Positions 29,332-44,891 of a stretch of 64,000 bases of DNA are shown here, in pieces; positions within the stretch are counted from its first letter, which is position 1, and every line of letters starts with the position of its first letter. Below the pieces are notes generated by a model, which was given only the letters and a program-made list of their open reading frames with translations, ran no database searches and was not told the DNA's origin. The translations under genes and the position numbers were made by a program. The DNA lies in NCBI GenBank assembly GCA_900155495.1, contig FTLJ01000050.1:62001-126000 (forward strand). The letters run 5' to 3'. This DNA is from Porogramme epimiltina. Lineage: Eukaryota; Basidiomycota; Agaricomycetes; Polyporales; Polyporaceae.

Positions 29332-29897
29332 GGGAGGATACTGAGGTGGGATGTCTTGTGTGTGTGGGATAGCAGCAGAGGCCAGTTATAAGTCTTTAGG
29401 GCGCGAGTCAAAGCCAGTCATGCTGAGGCGGAATTGGAATGTGGGGATGTCACTAGACTGACAGCTATGACTCGTCACGCCTTCGCCACTGCATCCCAGA
29501 GCTGGTATTTAAGCTGCAGAGTCAAAGCTCAAATGAAGACCCATCGATTCATGAGTGTTGGGTGGCTCGTTTGGGGTGATTGGTGGCGGTTCACCATCCG
29601 CCATCGGAGTAAGAAGGATAGAAAGTCGAACAGGGACGTCACAGCCAGGGCGTTAGTGGTACACGTGATGTCATTTTTCGGAAGGCGCCCGAGCAGCCGG
29701 TGGCGGGCCACGAGGAGGCGAGCTCGTCGTGGTTTGCATACTCTTCGTCGACCACCACACCTAACACACTGTCTCGATCCCTTCATCTTGGTCCTGGTGC
29801 ATTTCCACGCTATCACCACTCAAGAAGGTGTCTCTGTTCCACGAACGTCATCCATCTGTCCCGTTAGACGCGCCCCATCCCAGCTTTCGTCAACGGG
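29332..29897. other. Divergent promoter region
   Basis: 566 bases between the start codons of the GTPase and the HPD-motif protein, probably a shared bidirectional promoter. No clear TATA box. Confidence 0.5.
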
Positions 29898-32011
29898 ATG
29901 TCCTTTGCCCCAGGGCCGTCCCGTAACCCCATACTACGACGTCTTGAAGGAGCAAGACCAGGAATTCTTGATACCACACAACCGCAACGCGTACTATGTA
30001 TCCCTGGATCCACACTCTCCTTCGCCTCCTTTGACCCCTTGACCGCATCCGGCTCTGCCGCGAGTGCGCGGAGGCGCGTCCCCGACCTTGATCCTGCACG
30101 TCCGCGCCGCATCGTCGTTGAAACGCCTCCGCGAGGCCCAAGTCGCTGGAGATTTGTTCCTCGCGCGCGGCGCGCACAGGGAGTAGAGGATGAGGGCATG
30201 TGGCCGAGGAAAGTGAATATATGCGGGTGAGTCAACTGTTGTCAATTGGTGGTCAGACATAATTCTGACTGTGCGCGCGCTCTTCGCATGCATGCGCACT
30301 TCCAGGGAGTTCTTCCTGTGCTCTGAAGACCAATGGGACATATATAAGCTGGATCCTGCCTATGAATGCTTTGTGCCTGCGGCGCCCGACCACCCGACGG
30401 TTATGCGCAAGGAGCCATCCTTTGACCACATGTCGATCAATCAACCCACCCGCGGTAGTACCCTCCATACCAACTCGAAGAAACGACGCGCATTCTCTCC
30501 ATCTGGCGAAGAGGAACCTGCTACCGTTCCCAAGAAGTTCCGTACTGTCCGGGACGAGCGGGGTACTGAGATAGAGGAAGAGATCACGTCGTCTGATGAG
30601 GAAGGCGAGGTCGAGGAAATCGTGGTCGACGAAGACGGCCACGAGAGACCAAAACTTTCCAAGCAATATGTCGACCGTGCCGCCCAACGCCGGAGGGAGC
30701 GTGGGGAGTCCGGAAGGGAGAAGCGTAACAGGCCCCCTGTGTCAAAACCCTCGTCGGAAGCCCCTCCCCGACAGAAGACTCCCGAGATCGTCGACCTCAC
30801 CATGGAAGATAGCTCCTCTTCTCAAGAATCCTCTGTTGATCCTTCCCCCGAACCTACCCCTCTTAACGACATCACAGCTACAGGTACTACCAAACGGAAA
30901 CGTGAGTGAGGCATGTTATTAGATCGATTTCCAATACTGATCAAGAATCATAGTATTCGCCACCGCCGATACTACAGAGGAACGATCGCCCACGCGCGAC
31001 AGAAATAAGCCTTCAAAACGCGCGCGGACTCATTCCCCGAAATCCTCACGGACTGGATACAGCAAGAAGCTTGCCGATCGTCGAACCGCCAGGGAGTTGC
31101 GAGCCCGTGCTCTCAAAGAGGTGCGCGAGGAGGAGCTGTGGCAGGGCATATTCGCCGACACCCCTTTGCCCACGCCTCCACCCTCTCAAAGCAATGGTAC
31201 GTCATGACTTGTCTGGTGCTCTCTCTGTCACCGTATACTCACATTACATGCAGGTGCAGACGGACTACATGAGGAGGATCTCAGACCTGACTCGTCACCC
31301 CCCTCCTCAGCTGATTCCGAGGAGGCGGCGCGCCTAGCTGCCATCGAGGAATCAAGACGGAAACTTGCTGAGCTCGAAAAGGACCGTCCACTCTGGGAGG
31401 AAGAGGCCCGCAAGCGCGCTGCTAAGGAGCGTGCGGAAGAAGAGACCCTCCGCGCACGCAAGGCGGCTGAGCGGCGTCGCGCGGATGAGCTTGTGGCTCG
31501 CGAACAAGCAGAACGTCGCCGCGCAGAAGCAGCCGCAGCCGAGGCGCAGCGCCGCGCAGAAGCCGAGCGGGCGCGCGTCGAACGCGAACGGCAGCAGCGC
31601 CGTCAGCGCGAGCGCGAGCGATGGTCGTACGGGCCGTGGACGGCGACGCGGGCGATCGAGCGATATAGGACGTTAGCGGATGGGTTCGACGCGGCCAAGT
31701 TCACCGCGGAGAACCCGGTCGACTTCGAGGCCGTGCCTTGGCCAGTGCTTCTCTCACCCGCGACGCTGCGCGTGGAGGACATCGAGTGGGCCGCCGTCGA
31801 GGCATTTTTCGAAGCGGCACGGCGGCACATGCGCGCACAGGATTTCAAGGTGTTCGTCGAGAAGAGCCACAAGCGCTTCCACCCGGATCGCTGGCGCGCA
31901 CGGGGCGTGTTGAAGAGCGTCGCGGACGAAGAGGTCCGTGGCAGCCTGGAAGTCGCAGCGACCACGGTCGCGCAAGCGTTGACGCCGATCTGGAGAGAGA
32001 CGAAGGGCTAG
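29898..32011 (+). CDS. Charged coiled-coil protein with HPD motif, function unknown
   Basis: Four exons: 29898-30226, 30306-30901, 30954-31196, 31254-32011; 641 aa. The N-terminus is a globular segment (WRFVPRARRAQG; EDQWDIYKLDPAYECF), followed by an acidic/basic disordered region with likely nuclear-localisation clusters (SKKRRAFSP; TKRKR). A long Arg/Glu/Ala single-helix coiled coil (about 455-530) comes next. The C-terminal domain contains KSHKRFHPDRWRARG and a WAAVEAFF segment. The HPD tripeptide in a basic helix resembles the J-domain loop and the C-terminus of NFKBIL1-like proteins, but a full J domain is not evident. A nuclear or chaperone-linked role is inference. Start chosen at the first Met of the open exon. 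Confidence 0.75.
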
Positions 32012-32746
32012 GAGCAGCTTAAGCAGCTTCCGTAATGGAAGAGGCAAGTGTACTCGGATACCACTAGCTTGTTGTATCGGAAGATTGTAGCATCAACGAC
32101 AGGATTCTATCCCTGGACCTCGTATTGAGGACAACACCCATGATCTGATGATGGCTAGGACGTCCCCCGTGATTCTCGACAGGGTCTCCAGATAAGTTGA
32201 AGTGCGTCCTTATAGAAGAATGGCCCTGCATAACCCGCTTACGCTCCATGGGCAGCTGCTCCCGGAACTAATGATTTGGAGGCTTCCAAATTCCTTTGAA
32301 TAGCGTGACGTTAGGATTTTGTCCGCGATTTACCCTTCGGTAGAGGACTGGACCCACAATTTCCGCTGTAGGTCCCATCCTTTGTTAGATTTCATTTATC
32401 CTTCAATGCCAGTTTGGGCCGCTGATCAAGAGATCCGCTCAATCATCTCATACAGATTTATGAGCTATCTCGCAAACGCCACTCCCAGTGGATCGGCCAC
32501 TGCACTATATACCGCAGCACAACATGGTCGCCGGCATCACGCCCTTTTGGAGTAACGCCGACCAGAACCCCTGACCTCATTGCAAGGTTCGCGGGTTCAT
32601 ATGATGGATCCCCTGCTCGGACGGTCATGAATGGAATAATCTCGCGTGCACGACGCCGTCGGCTCGAGATTCTCCCACTTTTATTCCGAGGTCATATATC
32701 GAGCTGCCATGCGTCGTGATCTACTTCACCCTCGGCATCATCACCC
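32012..32746. other. Intergenic, no gene seen
   Basis: About 730 bases of mixed composition. A TTCGCGGGTTC word near 32590 resembles a tRNA T-arm, but no cloverleaf can be built around it. Confidence 0.5.
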
Positions 32747-33674
32747 ATGTTTTACAGTACCCTTGTCGCTTTGAGCTTGCCACTGCTCGCTGTCCGGGTG
32801 TCGGCCCAGTCCCCTGTCTGGGGGCAGTGCGGCGGTATTGGATGGTGAGCGGATCGAGTCGTTGCTCCGGCATTGCTTGTCTGTTTGCCAAACAAATATT
32901 GACGAGACGCAGGTCAGGAAGCACGGCCTGCGCGTCGGGCTCTGTCTGCACCGTCCTTAATGATTGTATGTCGCCACCTTCCGCGCTCCACATCGCCCAT
33001 TGCCCTTCGCAGTTCCGCTAATGACGGGCCCTTAGATTACTCCCAATGCGTGCCCGGACCGGCGGGTGGGTCGAGCACGACTGCTCCACCCACCACTACC
33101 ACGGCAACGACCCCTACGGTGCCGCAGGGACCTACGACCACATCCAGTGGTGCAACGCCGACTGGGTCCCAGATCCGTGCCGTGGAGAATCCTGTGTATC
33201 ATTTCTACTTGCAGAACCAGGGTACGTCCTCGCGCACCCCGAGTGTTGGTCCCTCTGCTCCTGAAGGGAGGGGGATGGGGCAACTGCTGCGCCGAAGCAA
33301 CAAGGGCTAACCCCTATCTTCTCGCTGTTTCATTACCAGGCGGCACGCCTGTACTTGGCCCTGAGGCGTCATCGGGGTACTTCACGATCGGGACGACGAT
33401 CACTCTGAACAACGCGGACGGGAGCAAGCTCTACCTGAACGTGGCGAATGGGACGGCATCGTACAAGGCACTCACGCTCGGTGCCACGGCGACGACGACA
33501 GACTGGGCCCTCGAGGGAGACACGATCATCACGACTAGCCCGAGGGAGCTGAACTTCCTCGCGTGCTCCACGTCTGACACGACGGTGTACGACGTGTACC
33601 TGCAGACCGGCAACGACGTGCCTTCGGGGTCGTCGTGCTCCATGGCTACTCTCCACTTGCCGTGCTTGTGTTGA
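32747..33674 (+). CDS. Secreted CBM1 (cellulose-binding) protein with uncharacterised C-terminal domain
   Basis: Four exons: 32747-32844, 32913-32965, 33036-33221, 33340-33674; 223 aa. Residues 1-20 are a signal peptide ending VSA. A CBM1 follows directly: VWGQCGGIGW, GSTACASGSVC, YYSQCVPG, with the spaced cysteines and aromatic face that bind crystalline cellulose or chitin. A Ser/Thr/Pro linker (about 60-95) leads to a C-terminal domain of about 120 aa beginning NPVYHFYLQN with beta-rich segments (GYFTIGTTITLNNADGSKLYL). I do not recognise this as a glycoside hydrolase; it may be a lectin-like fold. The CBM targets it to plant cell wall, in keeping with wood decay. The ATG at 32747 is chosen because it directly heads the signal peptide. 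Confidence 0.85.
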
Positions 33675-34046
33675 GCCCGAGGTAGTGGGCTCGGTGGGGC
33701 GGTTCCGCCGCCGGAGGCAGTGTTTGCTGGGGAGACTAGTGTCTGGGTGTTGAGGGTGGTGCAGCTGGCAGTAGAGAACGTGGGTGCGCGGAAAGCCCCC
33801 TTCTGTCCCTGTATCCAGTCGCAAAATTGAGCTTTTTGGCACCCATGCCTGTGTCGCGCGCGTGCAGTGTGTCCGGGATACGAACGCCACCAACTCCTCG
33901 GCCGTGGGGAGACGCCGGCGGCGGGTGACGCGTCGCGTCGCGCGCAGTCACGTGCAGTGCGGAGGCGATGAGGTCAGTCGGGCTGCGCTCGTCCGCATTC
34001 GCCATATCGGTGAGCTGGTCCCGGAGGCCGGCCCTGCGCAGAGACC
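33675..34046. other. Short intergenic region
   Basis: About 370 bases between same-strand genes; no motif recognised beyond expected UTRs and promoter. Confidence 0.5.
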
Positions 34047-35849
34047 ATGAGCCCGTCCGCCGAGTACGAACCGCTGCCTGGCTCGGACCCAGTACAACCA
34101 GACTCACAGCCCGTCCCTGCCCCGCCGCCCCTACAGAAGTCCCGCTCACGCCTCGTCACTGCCCGCAGGCTCTTGCTCTTCTCTCTCACCATCCTTTGCG
34201 TCTCTTTCGCGGCCTTTAAATCCGGACAGTGGTCCGCAGACAAGGCCCTTCTATCCCAGCCGCCCGAAGCATCTCCCACTCCAGCTCCTTCAGAGTACTC
34301 CGGCGAAGACATCGCCATCGAACCCCCCATATCATCACCTTCAAACAACACAGACATGTCAGGAGGCGGAAAGTATAGCGTTGGATAGTGAGTACGCCAT
34401 CTACGATCGTCCAAAGAGCGCCGCGCTGAGTCAGGATCTCCCGTAGCTTTGTGAACTGGTGAGCACTTGTTCCTTTATTCAGTGTCGGTCTACATATGAC
34501 GCTTCTGTCCAGGGGGACTTACGGGAGAAAGTTCCCACCCTCTCTCATTCCGGTAGACAACCTCACGTGCGTCCGAAGATCCTCATCCCTCCCCTGCGCC
34601 GTAGACTTATGAATCAATAGGCACATCCTCTATGCCTTTGCAAATGTCAAAGCCGACTCGGGCGAGGTCATACTCTCAGACGCGTGGGCGGACACAGACA
34701 TCCACTACCCGGGTGATTCATGGAACGACCCTGGCAAGAACCTGTACGGAAATTTCAAGGCCATCTACAACCTCAAGAAGCAGAACCGTCACCTCAAGGT
34801 TCTCCTTTCGATCGGCGGTTGGACCTACTCCCCTCAATTCCACCCCGTCGTCATCAATCCTGCGCTGCGCTCTAAGTTCGTCGCGTCCTCAGTCAGGCTG
34901 CTCGAAGATCTTGGCTTGGATGGGCTCGACGTCGACTACGAGTATCCGCAGAACGACGAACAAGCGCGAGGCTACGTAGCCCTCCTCCGCGAGATGCGCG
35001 CCGCGCTCGACGCTCATGCGAGCCGCAAGGGCGCGAATTATAGGTTCCTGCTCACCGTAAGCGGTGGTCCTCCTACTATGCTCCGCGTATCTCGCGTGCT
35101 CAGGTTGTTTTATGAACTGTTTAGATTGCGGCCCCCTGCGGGCCGGACAATTACAACAAGCTCCATGTACGCGAGATGGACCAGTCCCTTGACTTCTGGA
35201 ACTTGATGGCATATGACTTCGGTGAGCAAGCTTGATGAGAGGCGTTCATGTCGGTTACCTATATGCGCATGCCCCAGCCGGGTCTTGGGACAAGGTGACA
35301 GGTCACCAGGCCAACCTGTTTGGAGGGGCTATCAGCGCTGCGCAGGCCGTCAACTGGTATATCGCGAACGGGGTCCCGCGCGACAAGATCGTCACCGGAA
35401 TTCCCTTGTATGGCCGTAGCTTCATGAATACCGAAGGCCCCGGCAAACCATTCCAAGGGCTCGGGCCCGGCAGTTGGGAGAAGGGCGTATACGACTACAG
35501 GGCCCTACCGCTCCCCGATTCTTATGTGTTCCAAGACGACAAGATGGTCGCGAGCTGGACGTACGACTACCACAAAAAGGAGGTGGTCAGCTTTGACAAC
35601 GAACAGGTCGCCCAGTGGAAGGGGGAGTGGATCCGTCGCGAGGGCCTGCGGGGAAGTATGTTCTGGGAGCTGAGTGGGGACAAGGGATCGCCACGTGATG
35701 GCATGGAGAGTGGGCCCGGCAAGGAGCCACAGCCAGGACAGAGCCTAGTGGCCGTCGTGAAGAACGCAATGGGCGAACTCGATCGGAGTCCTAACTGGCT
35801 TCAGTATGAAGGCAGTCAGTACGATAACATGCGCGCTGGAATGCCGTAA
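34047..35849 (+). CDS. GH18 chitinase, single-pass membrane-anchored
   Basis: Six exons: 34047-34387, 34447-34458, 34513-34566, 34621-35056, 35125-35221, 35278-35849; 503 aa. The second exon is only 12 bases but completes YFVNWGTYGRKF, the first beta strand of the GH18 barrel. The catalytic motif DGLDVDYE is intact (Asp236, Asp239, Asp241, Glu243), preceded by KVLLSIGGW and followed by MAYDF and GIPLYGRSF. The N-terminus is not a cleavable signal: a basic stretch ([12 protein letters not shown]) precedes one hydrophobic helix at about 45-62, then a Pro/Ser linker. That predicts a type II membrane enzyme with the catalytic domain on the cell-wall side, fitting wall remodelling better than nutrition. 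Hydrolyses beta-1,4 N-acetylglucosamine chains. Confidence 0.92.
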
Positions 35850-38800
35850 ATGAACGGGAAGTTGTATAACAGGTACTATCTCCTCCGTATCCCAGCTCGT
35901 GTACGGTTACTGACGTAGCGCCTACAGTAGCCTACATATCACATAATTCATCGGACCTTCGCACTCATTGCATCTGTGATCGGTGTGGCCAGCTGCGATT
36001 CCGTAACTGAATACTTCTAACACGTCAGGATGCTACGGTGTACACCTGTTTTTGACCTCTGACAGTCACGGGCAGGCTACATGAGATTCTTTCAATTCCG
36101 TTCGGAAGCTTTCAATGTGCGCCGGCAGAGAAGCGGGTATACACCGCGCTGCAGGTCGGCCACATTCTTGACAAGCGTCTTAATCAATTTGTTCTTAAAC
36201 AGTTGCCTATCCCGGATATAGCGCCAAACTGTGGCCAACCGCACCTCGCCCTGGCTACGCCTTCCTGGGCCTTCCCCCGGATTCTTGGCGCCCCCTCAAA
36301 TGACGAAATCCCAGCATGCTCCCTACGCGGCTCCTCGAAATGAATCCGGATAAGCGTTTGTCATGGTCATGGGATGAACATCGAGTACTCCGAGACTATC
36401 GGTGGGTCGATCATGACGTACGACGAGGCACACTCAACCGACCGAAGCTTTGAAGCATCGGCATTTGCCCACAGATACGACCCTCGCGCGCGCGCGCTGC
36501 GACCCCCTCGGAGCTCCTCCACACAATGGCGGCATGTGCCCCCCGGACTTGACGCTTGCTTCATATTACCCCAGCGGCAACATTGAAACCCCCGCACTAA
36601 TCCCCAACACGCTCCAATGTGTACCATCTTCCATGCGGCATTTACGCCACGTCGGTGTTCTAGCTGCGTACGCGGTGAAAGTGACAGTCCAAACGGCCAC
36701 TCGCGCCCAGGAACGGGACTTTGCTACTGTTCCGCGCCGAGCTCCAATTAAGCTAGAACCCCGGCGTGCATCCGGATATCCCGCCGCTCGCGCGATCGCG
36801 AGGACCCTTCAACTATCGCACAGACAGGCAGGCCGTCCCGGCCGCGCAGACGATCGCACGGCGGTGTCTATCTCCGTCCGTCCGTTCATCTCGGCGAGAC
36901 AGTTCGCGCACGGCGGCGGCCCGCGTCGGGCGGCCCAGAAGGAGGGGGAGAGGCCCACACTCCCCCGCCGCGTTCTCCCGTCCGCCTTCCCCGCCCGCAT
37001 CTGGCATCTCGTGTGTGGCATCTCGCGTCTCGCGCCTAGCGCCGCCGGGACGCGCGGCGAAGCCAGTGCCTGTGACGCACGCACGCACCCCGCACACTTA
37101 CGCCCTCATGAGGTAAAGGGGACGCAGGAAGGGGGTGCGGCCCGCGGGCGCGTGGGCAGCAGCTCGAGCTAAGGCCGCGCTTCGCGCCTTCCCGATCGTG
37201 CCACCGCGCGCACACACCCCTGCGGCCAGCGGCCTGAAGGCCTGGGGCTCGGGCCTCTCTCTCCTTCCTCTTCCTCCAGCCTTCGCTCGTCTGCCTCGCG
37301 CGCGCGCGCCGTGCAATCGACGCGATGCCCGATCGCTGTGCACGCCCGCTCGCCTGTCCCCGGGGGAGCGGCTCCACTGCACCCGCGCCAGCGCGCCGCT
37401 GGCGCGCGTCGAGGCGAAGCTCCGGGGAGGGCTTCGCGCGATCGAGGGCGCAGCGCATCGCGGCAATTGGTGCTTGCGGCTGGTGCAGTTGCGCTGCATC
37501 GCGAAGGAGCTGCCCGCCGGGGAGCCGCCACGCCCCGAGGGCGTGGTGCGCGGGACGCCTGTCGTTCGCTCGTTGGGTGGCCAGCGGGCGGCGGCGCAGC
37601 GTTCGTAGGCTGTGTTGGAACCGGGTCGCAGCGCTCGCAAAGAGGGAGTTCCCGCAGACCGTCCCCCAATGGCATCTTGGTCGCGAGTGCGCGAGCCCAG
37701 GGGGCTCCGTCAGGCCTGTCTGTCTCGCGGCGGGCTGTGGGATTGTGGTCAGGCCCCGCCGGCGCTCCGCGTCTCCGAGTGGGCGATAGCCTGATGCTCA
37801 CTCGCACTTGGGCGTAGCAGGCGTACCCCCTGGGTGCATGTGTTTCCTTGGGAACCCCGGAGTCCCTCAGGTGCAGGTAGCGAGCACCCGTTGGCAGCCC
37901 TGCTCGTATTAAGCAGCCGATATGAATGCGCGTTTCTATTGGATTTTCGTCGAATACAGTTATGTATGCCCCCCAGTGTATAATCCTGATCGCCTGTATT
38001 AGAGTTAGACTTCCGCGTGCGCCCGAGGGCGGCCGTACGCGAGTCATGGGCCCTCGAATTCCTTCGCAAGATCGCTCGCCGCCGCGTGTTTTCAGTGCCT
38101 CCCGCTGAGCTCTCACAGGCCGTGGCCGTGGCCGACCCCTCTCATCGACGCTGTGCAGCACGCACGCCCCCGCATGTACCGTCGGACTCGGACTCGGAGC
38201 GCTGGCGCAGCGACGCAATACCCCGAGATAATGACTGCTCGGGATCTTGGCGCCGTGGGGGCTGGTAGTCCGTCCGAGAGCGTACTGGCGAGTTCCGTGT
38301 ACGTAGGATACGATGCGATGCGACGGCCGCGCCAGCAGCGGCCACCGCGCCGCGCGCGACACGCTGCTCGCGCGCCCCCCGCAAGCGTGTGCGCCGTCCG
38401 CACACACGCACACGTTCGCGCTCAGAAGCTGGCGTTGGAGCGGCGAGCTCGCGCGCGCGCGCGTCTCGAATCCTAAAAACTGCCTTCGGCGCCCACGGCC
38501 GCCGGGGGTGCGATCCACCGTCCCGAGGGTGGGCTGCGACGCGTGTAGGGGCTTTCGATCGCTGTGCGCTGAGGGCGCGTCAAGTCGAGGCACCCTCCCG
38601 CCCTCCGTGCACCGCGCAATCGCCCCTTGGAGGCTCAAAGCGAATGATCCGTGAGGCAGCCTCGCCCTGGCATCGCGGCCTGTCGGTTCGACGCGACGGT
38701 GTGGCCCTGATTAGATGCTGTCGATGGTGTCAAGTCGTGAGAGCGGGCGGGCGAAGAAAGGGGGTGCGGGCGAGGCTAGAACAACATGAGGGTGTGGATG

Positions 38801-39257
38801 TACGCAAGAGAAGGCGAATACAGCTCGGGACGCGATACAGTTACAGATAGATCGTCAGCGGGGTGCAGCCTACATGCAACACTATTACATACGTGAATGG
38901 CGGGATGGGGCGGGATAGAACGAGGCGGAAGCGGATTGCGGCTGAGGATTCAGGAGCGGCAGCGGTGCGGCGTGGTGTCAAGCAACAGGTGAGGCGCAAC
39001 GTGGATGGGATGGGGAATACGTCGAGAATGCAACATAACAATATTACGGTCGGGAATCTGGATGCTCCGCGGGGACTAGATGAAAAGGGCATCTGGTCAT
39101 CGCGGGGCAGTCCGCGGGGTATCAGCTACAGCATAGCAGCCGCGGCAACTCGTGCAGACGGGGAGTTCTGGATCTGGTATGACGGGGTTCGCGGGGGAGA
39201 GAATGTACAATGGGTGATCGAGATGAAGCCTAGAGGGACCAAGAAGAAATTGAGAAC
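35850..39257. other. 3.4-kb gene-poor region with GC-rich island
   Basis: From about 36700 to 38700 the DNA is very rich in G+C and CpG, with long open frames in several overlapping frames (up to 489 codons on the minus strand, 37169-38638). Their products are Arg/Ala/Pro-rich with no domain, as expected when stop codons are rare by composition. The right end is the 3' side of the kinase gene. No gene can be supported. Confidence 0.5.
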
Positions 39258-43107
<3,850 letters not shown>

Positions 43108-44891
43108 GGTGGTGGGCGAGGTTGTCGCCGGGGTCGTCGCGGACGACGGGAGCGGGGGCGGGGACGGGGACGGGGCGGAGGAGGTCGAATGGGCCGTCCT
43201 CGGTCGTTCCGCCACCGGAGGAAGCACCGGGCCGCGGTCGCCTCGATTGGGGAGGCGGTCGTCCGGGGTGACGGCGTACGTCACAGGGTACGTCACGGAG
43301 CGGGCGCCGTGCGGGCGCCAAGCGGGCGCTGGGTTGGGCGCTGGTCGAGCGCTGGCCAATGGCCGCTGGTTGGGCGCTGGGCTGGGGCGCTGGGCTAGAG
43401 ACTCGGGCTGCGCCGCGACGCGTAGACGGCCGAGTGGGATGATGATCCCTGACCTCCGACTTCCAAACACTGGCGTTCGCCTTGTTCTTCTCGGGCACAA
43501 CGATGCTCAGCGACGTCCCCCGCCTGGGCCCCGCGTGCTCCCCGCCAGCTCCCGAGAACGCCGCGTGCCCCCTCCCGCCCGAAGGCGCGAAGGCGGCATG
43601 CCGCGTGGCCGAACCCGACCACAGTTGCCCGTGCTCGCATGTCCCGTACCAAACTTCGTCCGCATGTTCGCAGCGCCCCGTGTTCTGTGGCCAAAGAGGA
43701 TCCGCCCCCCAATCGTCCAAAGCTTATCTCCTCGTCCGACACCGTGTGTAACCTAACCGCCCTCTCCCGATTGATCGACCCCAGGTAGATCAGCGACAGC
43801 CTACGCCTTCACCGCAATTGTCTTTCTTTTGTCTTTTCCCCGCCCAACCCTATCCACACTAATCGCTCGCTAAGTCCTCCGATTCTGTCCAGTGATCTTC
43901 CATCCTGAGCCAGATATCGGCCAACCTTGGCTCCTGGCACGCGTTTGGTCCCGTGCATCCCCTGGCAGGTCCCGCGTCCCCGGGATTTCCGGCCGAAATG
44001 AACCCTCGCGGAACACTCACCACTGAAACGACGGCCTGCTCCGGCCAACACCCCTACCCCGAACGCTCCTGAGGCTCTTGGGGGACGCAGTCCTGGGAAT
44101 CTGCGGAGGTCCACAGACGTGATGCGCACGCAACCCGGCAGGCCAGCCAAAACACGAGGCGGGTGACCGCACCGTGCCGTCCACGGACATGCACAGGACA
44201 GCGGTCCGCGAACTCTTGGTCCTCTTTTCTCCCAATCCCCGCACCACGCGGACTGCTCTTTGCTCCAGCTAGGCCACAGCCTCACTTTTTTCTGACCTCG
44301 CGTTTTTCTGGCCTCCTTGAGTCAACGCACTGCCTCCCCTCTCCCCTGCTCGCAAACGTGATTTTGCTGATTCCAGCTTATCCTTCCCGTTCCCCCGAAG
44401 CCGTGCCAACGGCTTGCCCATTGCCCTATGCCTCGTGCTCAGCTGTGAACGTCATCCTCTCCCCTCACAGGTGTCCAGGGTTGCGCTGCTACGCTTGCCG
44501 ACGCGTCTGTGCCTCCTTGACTGCCAGTGTGTGTCGTGTACTCACGTCTCCAGCCTGTAGGCAACCTACCATGCGTTCTCCTCCACTCCGAGCTAGTCTA
44601 AGAAGGTACATATTCGGCGCTGAGGCTTCCCGACGATCAAACGACCACACCCGCTTCCTACATAAAGTCCATGTCGAACCACCACCAACACGACGAACAC
44701 TTCCCCCAGGGCTGCTTCCCCCGCACATCCAGAAGAGCGGCGACGCCAACAGGAACTAATAACGCCAACAACACAGGCCGCGGATTCAGTCTGTTCCATC
44801 GCGGGCAGGGTGGGCCGAGACCTTTCCTCCCTTCTTTATTTCGATCCTCACACTCCCCAGGTCTGTTCTCATTCGCAGTGACTAGTAGTGT
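43108..44891. other. Divergent upstream region of kinase and homeodomain genes
   Basis: 1.8 kb between start codons. Its left part is open on the minus strand and may hold the true kinase N-terminus (see findings). From about 44200 the plus strand is C/T-rich, as in fungal 5' leaders. An ATG at 44671 begins a frame (MSNHHQHDEHFPQG) that could be an upstream exon of the homeodomain gene, but no convincing splice joins it. Confidence 0.5.

Noticed and set aside
32570..32620. Possible tRNA (TTCGCGGGTTC)
   Set aside because: No acceptor stem, anticodon arm or A-box at proper spacing.
37169..38638. 489-codon open frame on the minus strand
   Set aside because: Arg/Ala/Pro-rich, overlapped by open frames in other phases, no domain or intron; expected in very GC-rich DNA.
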